DNA of 61,834 nucleotides from an uncultured Clostridium sp. (GTDB taxonomy: Bacteria; Bacillota; Clostridia; Lachnospirales; Lachnospiraceae), in NCBI GenBank assembly GCA_946553025.1, contig CAMNRM010000028.1, positions 1 to 61,834 of the forward strand. Direction: 5' to 3'. The notes under the pieces are model-generated. The model had not been told where the DNA came from. It saw only the letters and a program-made list of their open reading frames with translations, and ran no database searches. A program made the translations under genes and the position numbers. Of this stretch, positions 34,127 through 43,032 are shown piece after piece. The stretch's first letter is position 1. Each line of letters begins with the position of its first letter.

Positions 34127-35113
34127 CTAACGCAGAGTAGCCGCCATCACTGCCTTAATGGTGTGCATCCGGTTTTCTGCCTCCTCAAAAACCTTGGACT
34201 GCGCAGATTCAAAGACTTCATCGGTTACTTCCATATCCTGAATTCCAAACCGCTCGCTCATCTCTTTTCCTATGGTGGTCTTTAAATCATGGAAGGAAGG
34301 CAGACAGTGCAGGAAAATCGCCTGCGCACCGGCATTATCCATCACCTTGGCAGTTACCTTATAGGGGGTTAAAGCGCGGATTCTCTCCTCCCAGACTTCA
34401 TCCGGCTCACCCATGGACACCCAGACATCCGTATAGATAACATCAGCTCCTTTCGTCCCCTCAGAAACGTCCTCGGTCAGTGTAATCTGACCGCCGGAAA
34501 GAGCGGCATATTCACGGCACTGTGCCGTAAGTTCCTCATTGGGGAAATATTCTTTAGGCGCACAGGCCACAAAATGCATCCCCAGCTTTGCACAGGCAAT
34601 CATCAGGGAATTTCCCATATTGTAGCGTGCATCGCCCATGTAGACCAGCTTAACGCCCTCAAGACGGCCAAGCTGTTCCCGGATCGTAAGCATATCGGCA
34701 AGCATCTGGGTAGGATGATATTCGTTCGTCAGTCCGTTCCAGACCGGAACACCGGCATATTTTGCCAGTTCTTCCACAATCTCCTGTCCAAAGCCCCGGT
34801 ACTCAATCCCCTCATACATCCGTCCAAGAACCCTTGCGGTATCGGCAATGCTCTCCTTTTTTCCAATCTGCGACCCCTTCGGGTCAAGGTAGGTTGTTCC
34901 CATCCCCAAATCGTGGGCAGCCACCTCAAAAGCACAACGGGTTCTTGTACTTGTCTTTTCAAAAATCAGCGCAACATTTTTCCCTCTGTGGCTGTCTACT
35001 AAAATTCCCTTTTTCTTCTTTTCCTTAAAATCCGCTGCCAGATCTAAAAGATACACAATCTCTTCTTTCGTAAAATCCTTCAGTGTTAAAAAATTTCTTC
35101 CCCTTAAATCCAT
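34127..35113 (-). CDS. argF: Ornithine carbamoyltransferase
   Basis: Makes citrulline from ornithine and carbamoyl phosphate in arginine biosynthesis, or works in reverse in arginine catabolism. 328 residues from the ATG at 35113 (GGAGG eight bases upstream). Carbamoyl-phosphate loop [14 protein letters not shown] (near 53), [14 protein letters not shown] (near 134), ornithine-binding MGEPDE and HCLPSFHD near 270. No arginine-biosynthesis neighbours, so the anabolic or catabolic role is open. Confidence 0.95.
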   Translation of the reverse strand: MDLRGRNFLTLKDFTKEEIVYLLDLAADFKEKKKKGILVDSHRGKNVALIFEKTSTRTRCAFEVAAHDLGMGTTYLDPKGSQIGKKESIADTARVLGRMYEGIEYRGFGQEIVEELAKYAGVPVWNGLTNEYHPTQMLADMLTIREQLGRLEGVKLVYMGDARYNMGNSLMIACAKLGMHFVACAPKEYFPNEELTAQCREYAALSGGQITLTEDVSEGTKGADVIYTDVWVSMGEPDEVWEERIRALTPYKVTAKVMDNAGAQAIFLHCLPSFHDLKTTIGKEMSERFGIQDMEVTDEVFESAQSKVFEEAENRMHTIKAVMAATLR

Positions 35114-35255
35114 CCTGGCTTCCTCCATTCTGTATGTGTTTTACAATAATGCTGTCTATTCTCTTTACAGGTATATCTGCTTCAAGCGTATTTTCGCCTT
35201 TGCTTCCTCTTAAATTACTATATCTGAAAGACTATGTCAAGACTTCTGTTTTGTG

Positions 35256-36398
35256 TTATCTCGTCTTACTTTTATTTAATCCATGATGAATCTTCATCAG
35301 CAATTCCGGCACGCTGTATACCCGCATACGGGAAATGCGGAGTTTTCCTGCCAGATGTTCTAAGACGCTCACATATAAATCCCGGTAATCCCAGTCCTTT
35401 TCCAGACCGAACTCCTGAGCAAGCCGCGGAAAAATCACCTCGGTGTACTTCCGGTAACCAAAAGGCTCTTCCAGTTCCTCCTGGAGAATTCCCCGCATAA
35501 GATAGCCCTTAAGAAGTTCTGCCTCTGACATCATCTTGTCAAAGTAATAAGCCTCACTCCCTGAAGCATCGATATAATACCGCTTTCCGGCAAGCCCGTA
35601 GAGAAGCCTTTTTCCGTCCAGATAACCCAGCTTCCGGTTTCTTCTGGTCTTCTTCTTATCAAACTCCAGGATTCCGCCCAGGTTCTGCCTTGGAGCAATA
35701 TGGTAAAGAGAAACATCTTCCGGGATAACAAAGGACTTTTCCGTATCATAGCCCAGGCCGTAAATCCGGATAACAATAATGTCCTTATAGCCGCGATCCG
35801 CAAGCACATCCACAGGGACATTATTTGCCCCGCCGCCGTCCGCATAAAGCTTTCCGCCAAGCCTCTCCCGCTTAAATCCCGGCAGATAGGCGCTGGCTAA
35901 AAGCATATCTTTCATTTCCCCCTCGGCAACCTCTTTCATATTCACAATCAAAGGCTTGCGGTCGGAAAGAGAAATCGTAGAAACAAAAAATTCTTTATCG
36001 GACTGAAAAATCTTATCTTCGTCAATTGTCCGCTCAATCAGCTGCTTTAACGGGGTAATATCCAGCCCGCGGTCTTTTAAAATCCTTTTTCCCTCGGCAA
36101 GCAGCTCGTGAAGGGAAAGTGAAGAAAAGTCCCTGGCCTTCCACTGCTCAATCAGAGTATCGTCGATATCCATAACCTGTGACCAGGAAATATTATCCCA
36201 GAGTTTCTCTGCCTCTCTCAGATCATCCATGCACATCAGCGCACCGTTTAAGGCTCCCACGCTGGTTCCGGCTATCCCTTTAATCTTAATTCCCGCTTCT
36301 AAAAGCGCCGCCCACGCACCGACCTGATAGGCACCCTTCGCCCCCCCTCCTTCCAGGACAATACCATATTCTTTTGTCGGATCAAGCTGAAGTTTTAT
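35256..36398 (-). CDS. Patatin-like phospholipase with an apparent ATA start codon
   Basis: Serine lipid hydrolase of about 380 aa. Oxyanion loop LEGGGAKGAYQVGAW, nucleophile motif AGTSVGALNG (GxSxG) and catalytic Asp in YADGGG are all present and in one frame. No ATG, GTG or TTG precedes the GGGAKG block. The conserved N-terminus begins IKLQLDPTKEYGIVLEGGG with ATA at 36396-36398, eight bases after AAGGAGG, exactly where ATG is expected. The first GTG is at 36258-36260 and would remove the oxyanion loop. The gene is either expressed weakly from AUA, mutated, or contains a sequence error. Confidence 0.85.
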   Translation of the reverse strand: MKLQLDPTKEYGIVLEGGGAKGAYQVGAWAALLEAGIKIKGIAGTSVGALNGALMCMDDLREAEKLWDNISWSQVMDIDDTLIEQWKARDFSSLSLHELLAEGKRILKDRGLDITPLKQLIERTIDEDKIFQSDKEFFVSTISLSDRKPLIVNMKEVAEGEMKDMLLASAYLPGFKRERLGGKLYADGGGANNVPVDVLADRGYKDIIVIRIYGLGYDTEKSFVIPEDVSLYHIAPRQNLGGILEFDKKKTRRNRKLGYLDGKRLLYGLAGKRYYIDASGSEAYYFDKMMSEAELLKGYLMRGILQEELEEPFGYRKYTEVIFPRLAQEFGLEKDWDYRDLYVSVLEHLAGKLRISRMRVYSVPELLMKIHHGLNKSKTR

Positions 36399-36427
36399 CG
36401 GAGCCGCCTCCTTTTTGTCCTAATATT

Positions 36428-36458
36428 TTGCTGCTGTTTATACGTTCACAGCAACAAT
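36428..36458. repeat. Dispersed palindrome upstream of the patatin gene
   Basis: TTGCTGCTGTTTATACGTTC followed by ACAGCAACAAT, with TTGCTGT/ACAGCAA arms. Confidence 0.75.
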
Positions 36459-36610
36459 ATTTTTTCTTCTCTATATCGATATACGAAATAAACCAAAGAA
36501 AACTGTCACAAAAATCGCCGGAATGCATGTTCTGCTCCTTTCCCTCTGTGACAGTCCTCTCCTGAACTTCTAATTCCTTTTTATTTTTATAATTGCGGGA
36601 GCACGAAGTG

Positions 36611-37561
36611 CTACATCGTGTCCGCCTTATCCAGCACGGTTTCCGTCACGGACTTGGCAAGACCGGCAATGCCCTGAATCTCCGACGGAATAATAATCTT
36701 CGTCGCCTTTCCGTTCGCCGCAGCCGCGAAGGCTTCCAAGCTCTTAAGCTTAATCACCGCCGCGTCAGCCCCGGCCTCCCGGATATACCGGATACCGTCT
36801 GCCTGCGCCTTCTGCACCTTTAAGATAGCTTCAGCCTGGCCCTCGGCTTCCTTAATCTTCTTTTCCTTCTCTGCCTCTGCCCGGAGAATCGCCGCCTGCT
36901 TCTCTGCCTCTGCATCCAGAATCGCCGACTCCTTCTTACCTTCGGCAACCAGAATCGTCGATTTCTTTTCGCCCTCTGCGCGGAGAATGGATTCACGGCG
37001 CTCACGCTCGGCTTTCATCTCCTTCTCCATGGCTTCCTGGATACTGGACGGCGGAATAATGTTTTTCAGTTCCACACGGTTGACTTTAATTCCCCAGGGG
37101 TCAGTAGCCACATCCAGGGAAGCCCGCATCTTGGCGTTAATCGTTTCTCTGGAAGTCAGCGTCTGGTCAAGTTCCAGATCACCGATAATATTTCTAAGTG
37201 TTGTCGCCGTCAGATTTTCAATCGCCATAATCGGATTTTCCACACCGTAGGCAAAAAGCTTCGGATCGGTGATCTGAAAGAAGACAACGGTATCAATCCG
37301 CATGGTAACATTATCCTTGGTGATCACGGGCTGGGGCGGGAAATCAGCCACCTGCTCCTTTAAATTCACCTTTTTTGCCACGCGATCCAGGAAAGGGGTC
37401 TTAAAATGCACACCCACAGACCAGGTATCCAGATAAGCACCCAGACGTTCCACAACAAGGGCCTGCGCCTGGGGAACAATCTTAATACAAGACGACAATA
37501 TCAGCAGGACGATAATAAAAATCAGGAGAATTGCCATAAAACCACTAAAAAAACCACCCAT
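36611..37561 (-). CDS. SPFH/band-7 family membrane scaffold protein (QmcA/stomatin-like)
   Basis: 316 residues from the ATG at 37561 (GGAGG upstream). One N-terminal membrane helix (about 5-25), then the band-7 domain (VPQAQALVVERLGAYLDTWS ... DVATDPWGIKVNRVELKNII) and an extended Ala/Glu-rich coiled coil (about 185-260). Downstream partner of the nfeD-like gene, the usual pair for membrane microdomain or quality-control proteins. Its leader is a copy of the repeat also seen before hydF and nadE. Confidence 0.93.
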   Translation of the reverse strand: MGGFFSGFMAILLIFIIVLLILSSCIKIVPQAQALVVERLGAYLDTWSVGVHFKTPFLDRVAKKVNLKEQVADFPPQPVITKDNVTMRIDTVVFFQITDPKLFAYGVENPIMAIENLTATTLRNIIGDLELDQTLTSRETINAKMRASLDVATDPWGIKVNRVELKNIIPPSSIQEAMEKEMKAERERRESILRAEGEKKSTILVAEGKKESAILDAEAEKQAAILRAEAEKEKKIKEAEGQAEAILKVQKAQADGIRYIREAGADAAVIKLKSLEAFAAAANGKATKIIIPSEIQGIAGLAKSVTETVLDKADTM

Positions 37562-37620
37562 TTTTCCTCCATTCCGTGCGCGTTTCACAGCCTATCCCAC
37601 CCTTTGGGTACAGACAGCTA
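37562..37620 (-). repeat. Ribosome-binding-site leader repeat of the SPFH gene
   Basis: Minus strand: CCCAAAGGGTGGGATAGGCT, then GTGAAACGCGCACGGAATGG, then AGGAAA and the start codon. Nearly identical to the leaders of nadE (41114-41174) and hydF (15324-15413), although the proteins are unrelated. Confidence 0.8.
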
Positions 37621-37728
37621 TGCTTTTTCCCGCACATCAAGGTATTCGCATCAGGAACAAATCATCAAAAGCGAAAAAGATATTTTGACGCTTCTGTCAG
37701 TATATGCTCTTTATGCCAAATTTATGCC

Positions 37729-38190
37729 TTATTGTTTCGTTATTCCGTCGATCTGGTCCTGGGCAGCAGGAAGCACAATCAGCTTCACCCCCCGGATTTC
37801 TTTTACCCAAACCAGAGTTTTTGGGGCAATGGTCAGATTATCATCTGCGGATCTGGCCGTCCACTCCGCACCGTCCAGCACAGCCGTTCCTGTTCCTTCC
37901 CGGTTATCCACCTGCTCCGTAATCCTGGCCTGCCTGCCTATCAGACTTTCAACATTGGTCTTTTTGGTTTTCTGGTTAATATAGCGCAGAGCCATGGGAC
38001 GGGTCAGGGCCAGTAATGCAAAAGAAATCACCACGAATGCCCCAAGCTGAAGCTCCATGGGTGCTCCTAAAAGATAAAGAACCAAACCGGCCAGCGCCCC
38101 TCCGGCAAACCAGATCGTTGTCAGTGCCATCGTCGGTATCTCAATGGCAATAAAAAGAATAAATGCTGCCAGCCATCCAATCAAGCCCAT
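37729..38190 (-). CDS. NfeD-family membrane protein
   Basis: 153 residues: three membrane segments (about 1-65) followed by a cytoplasmic OB-fold domain (IGRQARITEQVDNREGTGTA ... WTARSADD). Short NfeD form without the protease domain. It partners the downstream SPFH protein. AAGGAGGGG precedes the ATG. Confidence 0.9.
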   Translation of the reverse strand: MGLIGWLAAFILFIAIEIPTMALTTIWFAGGALAGLVLYLLGAPMELQLGAFVVISFALLALTRPMALRYINQKTKKTNVESLIGRQARITEQVDNREGTGTAVLDGAEWTARSADDNLTIAPKTLVWVKEIRGVKLIVLPAAQDQIDGITKQ

Positions 38191-38308
38191 ACATGCCCCT
38201 CCTTTCTTTGCATTAAGCTGTTTTTAAGCTTTCGACAATGTATATTTCAATTATCGGTTACCTGTACATCGTACCACATTTCATCCTCCGCCGCAACTTA
38301 ATGATTCC

Positions 38309-39115
38309 TTACAATTTTTCCCTGTAACCCTCTCTCCGCTGACGGGCAGTTTCAAACATTAAAATCGACGCAGCCACGGCAGCATTTAAAGATTCCACCT
38401 TTCCTGCCATGGGAATGCGGATATAGGTGTGGGCAAGGGAGGCAATCGGCTCGGAAAGCCCCTTGGCCTCATTTCCCAGCAAAAATCCGCAGGGAACCGT
38501 AAAATCTTCCCGGTCATAACTTTTTTTCCCTTCAAGATGGGCGGCAAACAGATGAATCCCCGCCTGCTTTATCTTCCGGCAGGCTTCCCGCAGATCCTCA
38601 ACATAGACGAAGGGCACGCGGTAAATGGAACCCATGGTTGCGCGGATCACCTTGGGATTATAAATATCGGCCGTGGTTTCATCCATCACCACCCCGGTAA
38701 TCCCTGCACCCTCTCCTGCCCGCAGAATCGTACCCAGGTTTCCGGGGTCCTGAAGAGTTTCCAGAATCAGGATATGGGCCTTTTCCCCCGCAGAGGAAGG
38801 GTGCAGAAGTTCATCCAGGGTATAATGCTTTTGTTTCACCAATGCCAGAATCCCCTGGGGGGTCTGTGTATCCGCCATGATTTTCATCACCGTATCGCTG
38901 ACCGCCTCCCACGAAAAGCCGGATAAAAGTTCTTTCCGGGCTTTGTTTTTAAGAAAGCTTTCCGACACGTAAATCTGTTCGGTCTGTTCAGGCACAAGTT
39001 CGGAAACCATCCGGATTCCTTCAACCACGTAGAGGTCTTCTTCCCGGCGTGCCTTTGCCTTTTTGACCAGATTGACCACCCGGCGAACCTGTTTATTTGC
39101 TGTGCTGCTAATCAT
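38309..39115 (-). CDS. SpoU/TrmH-family RNA 2'-O-methyltransferase
   Basis: 268 residues. N-terminal substrate-binding L30e-like domain, then the knotted SPOUT domain with motifs LETLQDPGNLGTILRAGEGA, GFLLGNEAKGLSEP and IPMAGKVESLNAAVAAS. Methylates a ribose in rRNA or tRNA; the exact site cannot be read from sequence. It lies directly downstream of nadE on the same strand. Confidence 0.92.
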   Translation of the reverse strand: MISSTANKQVRRVVNLVKKAKARREEDLYVVEGIRMVSELVPEQTEQIYVSESFLKNKARKELLSGFSWEAVSDTVMKIMADTQTPQGILALVKQKHYTLDELLHPSSAGEKAHILILETLQDPGNLGTILRAGEGAGITGVVMDETTADIYNPKVIRATMGSIYRVPFVYVEDLREACRKIKQAGIHLFAAHLEGKKSYDREDFTVPCGFLLGNEAKGLSEPIASLAHTYIRIPMAGKVESLNAAVAASILMFETARQRREGYREKL

Positions 39116-39136
39116 ATGTTCTTCCTCTTCCTGTAT

Positions 39137-41113
39137 TTATTTTCCAAGTTTTTCCAAGTCTTCCGCCCAGATCCTCTGACATGCATCACTTGGCATCCGC
39201 AGATCGCCACGCGGCGAAAGTGCTACCGATCCGACCTTTGGACCATCGGGCAGACAGGATCGCTTAAACTGCTGGGTAAAGAAGCGGCGGTAGAATACTT
39301 TCAGCCATTTTAAAATTACCTCTTTATCATACTCCCCTTCAAAGGCCAGACATGCCAGGCCGTAAATCTTCGATGGCATATAGCCAAAGCGGAGGATGTA
39401 GTAGAGAAAGAAATCATGAAGCTCATACGGTCCCACCAGATCTTCGGTTTTCTGGGAAATTTTGCCCTCCTCTGGCGGGAGAAGTTCCGGACTTACCGGA
39501 GTATCCAAAACATCCAGCAAAACGCCGGCAAGCTTTTCTTCTTTACAGGTATCGGCATAGTAGCGGACCAGATGGCGGACCAGGGTCTTGGGAACTCCCG
39601 CATTTACCCCGTACATCGACATATGATCGCCGTTATAGGTCGCCCAGCCAAGGGCAAGTTCGGACATATCGCCCGTGCCGATAACCATGCCGTTTACCTG
39701 ATTCGCCACATCCATAAGCACCTGCGTCCTCTCCCGGGCCTGGCTGTTTTCATAGGTTACATCATGTTTTTCGGGGTTATGACCGATATCCTTAAAATGC
39801 AGGGAAACCGATTCACGGATAGATATTTCGGTCAGTTCGGCACCTACCTGCTCTGCCATGGCACAGGCATTCTGATAGGTTCGGTCGGTTGTCCCAAAAC
39901 AGGGTATGGTTACGCAGTGAATCTGCTTCCGGTCAATCCCAAGCTGATCAAAGGCGCGCACAGTAACTAACAGAGCGAGGGTGGAATCCAGCCCTCCGGA
40001 AAGACCGATAACCGCGTGACAGCAGCCTGTGTGTTCCAGGCGCTTCTTCAGCCCCATCGCCTGAATCGATAAGATTTCCTCACAGCGCTTCCTTCTCTGC
40101 CCGGCGTCATCCGGCACAAAGGGCGCTTTGTCAACAGGTCTTTTCAGCTGTTCTAAAGAAAAACTTCTTAGATGAAAAAGAACCTCCTCATAGGCTGTTT
40201 CTCCTTTTCCGTTCTCTGCCTGCCCGGGCATAACCGCCATTCTTGCCGCCTGACTGGGCGAAGGAAAGGTATTCATCCTCCGCCGCTCGCTGTCTAAGCG
40301 TTCCAGATCCAGATCGGCAACCGTCATCCCATGAACAAAACGCTCGGACTCTGCAAGACAGGTTCCATTTTCGGCAATGATATTCTGGCCGCCAAACACC
40401 AGATCCTGGGTTGATTCTCCCTCGCCTGCATTGCAGTAAACATAGCCGCACAAAAGTCTTGCCGACTGCCCGCACACCAGTTCATGACGGTAGCTGTCCT
40501 TCCCTGTCGTTTCATTGCTGGCCGAACAGTTGACAATCACGGCAGCACCCGCCATGGCATGACTGATGCTCGGCGGGCAGGGAACCCAGAGATCCTCACA
40601 GATTTCCGCCGCCACGCAGAGCAGGGGAAGTTCTTCACACCGAAACAGCATCCGGCTTCCCATGGCAATATAGTCATTGCTGCCTTCATCCCAGGCATAG
40701 ACGCACTCGTCATCTCCCGGACAGAAATGGCGCATTTCATAAAACTCGGAATAATTCGGAAGATGTTTTTTCGGTATAATTCCCAGAAGCCTCCCGCCGC
40801 TTATGGCTGCCGCCGCATTGTAAAGCTTGCCGTTCCTCTCCCAGGGCAGACCCACAAAAATCAGCATGTCCGCATCTTTTGAAGCTTCAATAACCGTTGC
40901 TAATGCTTCCTTTGCCTTACGAATCAGGGGAAACTGCAAAAACAGGTCCTGGCAGGTATAGCCGGTCAGACAGAGTTCCGGAAAAACCATGAGTTTAACC
41001 TGAAGCCTTTCTCCCTCCTTCATCAACTGAATCACCTGTTCGGCATTATAGGCCGGATCGGCTACTTTAATCTTAGGCGTTGCCGCTGCAACCCGAATAA
41101 ATCCGTTGAACAT
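39137..41113 (-). CDS. nadE: Glutamine-dependent NAD+ synthase
   Basis: Converts nicotinate adenine dinucleotide to NAD using glutamine. About 658 residues. The N-terminal nitrilase-type glutaminase (Glu in MVFPELCLTG near 44, Cys in VAAEICEDLW near 176) is fused to the ATP-dependent synthetase with pyrophosphatase motif GLSGGLDSTLAL near 375 and VIGTGDMSELALGW. The ATG at 41113 follows GGAGGAAA, which is part of a dispersed leader repeat. Confidence 0.97.
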   Translation of the reverse strand: MFNGFIRVAAATPKIKVADPAYNAEQVIQLMKEGERLQVKLMVFPELCLTGYTCQDLFLQFPLIRKAKEALATVIEASKDADMLIFVGLPWERNGKLYNAAAAISGGRLLGIIPKKHLPNYSEFYEMRHFCPGDDECVYAWDEGSNDYIAMGSRMLFRCEELPLLCVAAEICEDLWVPCPPSISHAMAGAAVIVNCSASNETTGKDSYRHELVCGQSARLLCGYVYCNAGEGESTQDLVFGGQNIIAENGTCLAESERFVHGMTVADLDLERLDSERRRMNTFPSPSQAARMAVMPGQAENGKGETAYEEVLFHLRSFSLEQLKRPVDKAPFVPDDAGQRRKRCEEILSIQAMGLKKRLEHTGCCHAVIGLSGGLDSTLALLVTVRAFDQLGIDRKQIHCVTIPCFGTTDRTYQNACAMAEQVGAELTEISIRESVSLHFKDIGHNPEKHDVTYENSQARERTQVLMDVANQVNGMVIGTGDMSELALGWATYNGDHMSMYGVNAGVPKTLVRHLVRYYADTCKEEKLAGVLLDVLDTPVSPELLPPEEGKISQKTEDLVGPYELHDFFLYYILRFGYMPSKIYGLACLAFEGEYDKEVILKWLKVFYRRFFTQQFKRSCLPDGPKVGSVALSPRGDLRMPSDACQRIWAEDLEKLGK

Positions 41114-41174
41114 ATTTTCCTCCAATCTGTGCGCGTTTCACAGCACATCCTGCCCTTTAGGTACATACAGGCAT
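41114..41174 (-). repeat. Ribosome-binding-site leader repeat of nadE
   Basis: Minus strand: CCTAAAGGGCAGGATGTGCT, then GTGAAACGCGCACAGATTGG, then AGGAAAAT and the start codon. The core from AAAGGG to GGAGGAAA matches the hydF and SPFH leaders. Confidence 0.85.
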
Positions 41175-41384
41175 GGGGATTCTGTACACCTGTATATTTG
41201 TACTTTGGCCGTTTTCTTTTTCTATTTCAATTTAAACACATTGAACTGCAACCATTCTACCATATTTATCCGTGAAAAAAAAGTGGGTTTTCATTTACAT
41301 CCGGCAGAGGATCATGTACAATATGGCTATCCTATTAATCCTATAAGAATAGAGAACATTAAGGAAAGAACCGAGGAAATACAC

Positions 41385-41849
41385 ATGAAAATATCAACCA
41401 AAGGCCGCTATGCCCTCCGTATGATGCTGGAATTTGCCATGCATCCGCAGGAATGCACAAAGATCAGCCAGGTAGCGCAGCGCCAGCAGATTTCGGTAAA
41501 ATACTTAGAGCAAATCGTTACCATCCTGTGCAAAGCCGGCTATGTTAAAAGTATGCGGGGTGCCCAGGGCGGCTACCGTCTGTCCAGAGATGCCGCCGAC
41601 TACACGGTGGGAGAAATTCTGCGGCTCACCGAAGGCAGTCTTTCTCCGGTTGCCTGCTTAGAAGATGAAAAAAATCTCTGCAAGCGGGCGGATAGCTGTG
41701 CCACCCTTGGCATCTGGAAGCAGTTAGAAGACGCGATCAGCAATGTTGTCGATCATGCGACACTGGCGGATTTAGTGGAAGAGCAAAAGAAAAAAGAGCA
41801 AGTCAAAAAAGAGCAAGGAAGAAAAGAAACGGAGAACAGCCATGCCTGA
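41385..41849 (+). CDS. Rrf2-family transcriptional regulator (IscR/CymR-like)
   Basis: 154 residues. Winged helix MKISTKGRYALRMMLEFAMH, recognition helix QQISVKYLEQIVTILCKAGY, wing RGAQGGYRLSRDA, then three cysteines in ACLEDEKNLCKRADSC suited to an iron-sulfur cluster. The tail (150 on) is Lys/Glu-rich. The ATG at 41385 follows GAGGAAAT. A CTATT/AATAG inverted repeat at 41332-41352 could be its own operator. No isc/suf genes are adjacent. It overlaps tcdA by eight bases. Confidence 0.9.
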   Translation: MKISTKGRYALRMMLEFAMHPQECTKISQVAQRQQISVKYLEQIVTILCKAGYVKSMRGAQGGYRLSRDAADYTVGEILRLTEGSLSPVACLEDEKNLCKRADSCATLGIWKQLEDAISNVVDHATLADLVEEQKKKEQVKKEQGRKETENSHA

Positions 41850-42597
41850 ATCAAATCTGAATGCATTTTCCCGGACGGAAATGCTTATCGGCACAAAAAA
41901 TATTCATCGTCTGAACCAAAGCTGCATTCTGGTTTTCGGCGCAGGAGGCGTCGGTTCTTTCTGCATTGAAGCCCTCGCCCGCAGCGGTGTGGGAACACTG
42001 ATTCTTGTCGATAACGATGTGGTATCCTTAACCAATATCAACCGCCAGTCCATCGCCTTTTTAAGCACCGTCGGACGATATAAAACTGAACTTTTAAAAG
42101 AAAGGATAGGCGATATCTGCCCGGACTGCCGGGTAATCACCAGAGAAAGCTTTGTCCTGCCCGAAAATCTGGAAAACCTGATGGAAGATCTGATCCGGGA
42201 TGCAAAAAAGGTCCCTGATTACATCATCGACGCCATCGATACCGTTGCCGCAAAGCTGGCTCTGGCCGAATATGCCCATACGCATCACATCCCGATCCTT
42301 TCCTCCATGGGAACCGGGAATAAGCTTCATCCGGAATTATTTACCATCGACGATATCTTCAACACCAGCGTCTGTCCTCTGTGCCGGGTAATGCGCCGGG
42401 AGCTGAAAAAACGGCAGATTCCCTCCCTGAAGGTCTTATATTCCAGAGAAACGCCCATCACACCGCAGGTTTTCGAGGATGCGCAAAAAGAGAAAACCTG
42501 CCGCCGCAGCCTGCCCGGAAGCATCTCCTTCGTGCCTCCTGTCGCCGGGCTGATGATTGCCGGAGAGGTTATCCGCCGGATCTGTGAAATTTCCTGA
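41842..42597 (+). CDS. tcdA: tRNA threonylcarbamoyladenosine dehydratase TcdA
   Basis: E1-like ThiF/HesA-family enzyme that cyclises t6A37 in tRNA to ct6A. 251 residues; nucleotide-binding FGAGGVGSFCIEALARSGVG near 32, DNDVVSLTNINRQ, and DAIDTVAAKLALAEYA. Cysteines in SVCPLCRVMRR may bind metal. The start overlaps the regulator gene by eight bases. Confidence 0.92.
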   Translation: MPESNLNAFSRTEMLIGTKNIHRLNQSCILVFGAGGVGSFCIEALARSGVGTLILVDNDVVSLTNINRQSIAFLSTVGRYKTELLKERIGDICPDCRVITRESFVLPENLENLMEDLIRDAKKVPDYIIDAIDTVAAKLALAEYAHTHHIPILSSMGTGNKLHPELFTIDDIFNTSVCPLCRVMRRELKKRQIPSLKVLYSRETPITPQVFEDAQKEKTCRRSLPGSISFVPPVAGLMIAGEVIRRICEIS

Positions 42598-43032
42598 ATA
42601 GTCAAAACAGCTAAAGAAAAGAACAGACAAAGAAGAGAACAAATAAAGAAGAACACAGACAAAGGAGGACTGCTTTTCCCCCACAGAAAGCAGCCCTCTG
42701 GTCACGTTCAAAACCGTCACACTATAAGTTTTACCTTTTGGCATCCCCATACCAAAATACTTTAAAGAAAACACTTTTTTGTGCTTCTCACCTGGCAACT
42801 ATAGCATTTTTTTACATTTCTGTCAATAGATTTTTAATCATTTTTATGAATTTTTTCCAATTTCTTTTTTATCTTTATTTCTATCCTTGTCAATTTTATC
42901 CAATTATTTCTGCCTGATTTTTATGGAAAAATTTACACTATCGGTTAAATCAACAAATGGATATACTGTCTTTTATCCGGGAAATGTACGGTTAAATGGA
43001 TTATCGTACTCTATATACAAGGAGGAAGATGC
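42598..43032. other. 435-bp gene-free interval before the gerA-like gene
   Basis: A stem CTGCTTT (42670-42676)/AAAGCAG (42687-42693) may end the tcdA transcript, but no T tract follows. The rest is AT-rich. The promoter of the downstream spore gene should be a forespore type; I see no clear SigG consensus. Confidence 0.5.

Noticed and set aside
41106-41384. Extended N-terminus of the Rrf2 regulator
   Set aside because: The family starts at MKISTKGRYAL (41385) with its own GAGGAAAT; the upstream frame crosses the nadE leader repeat.
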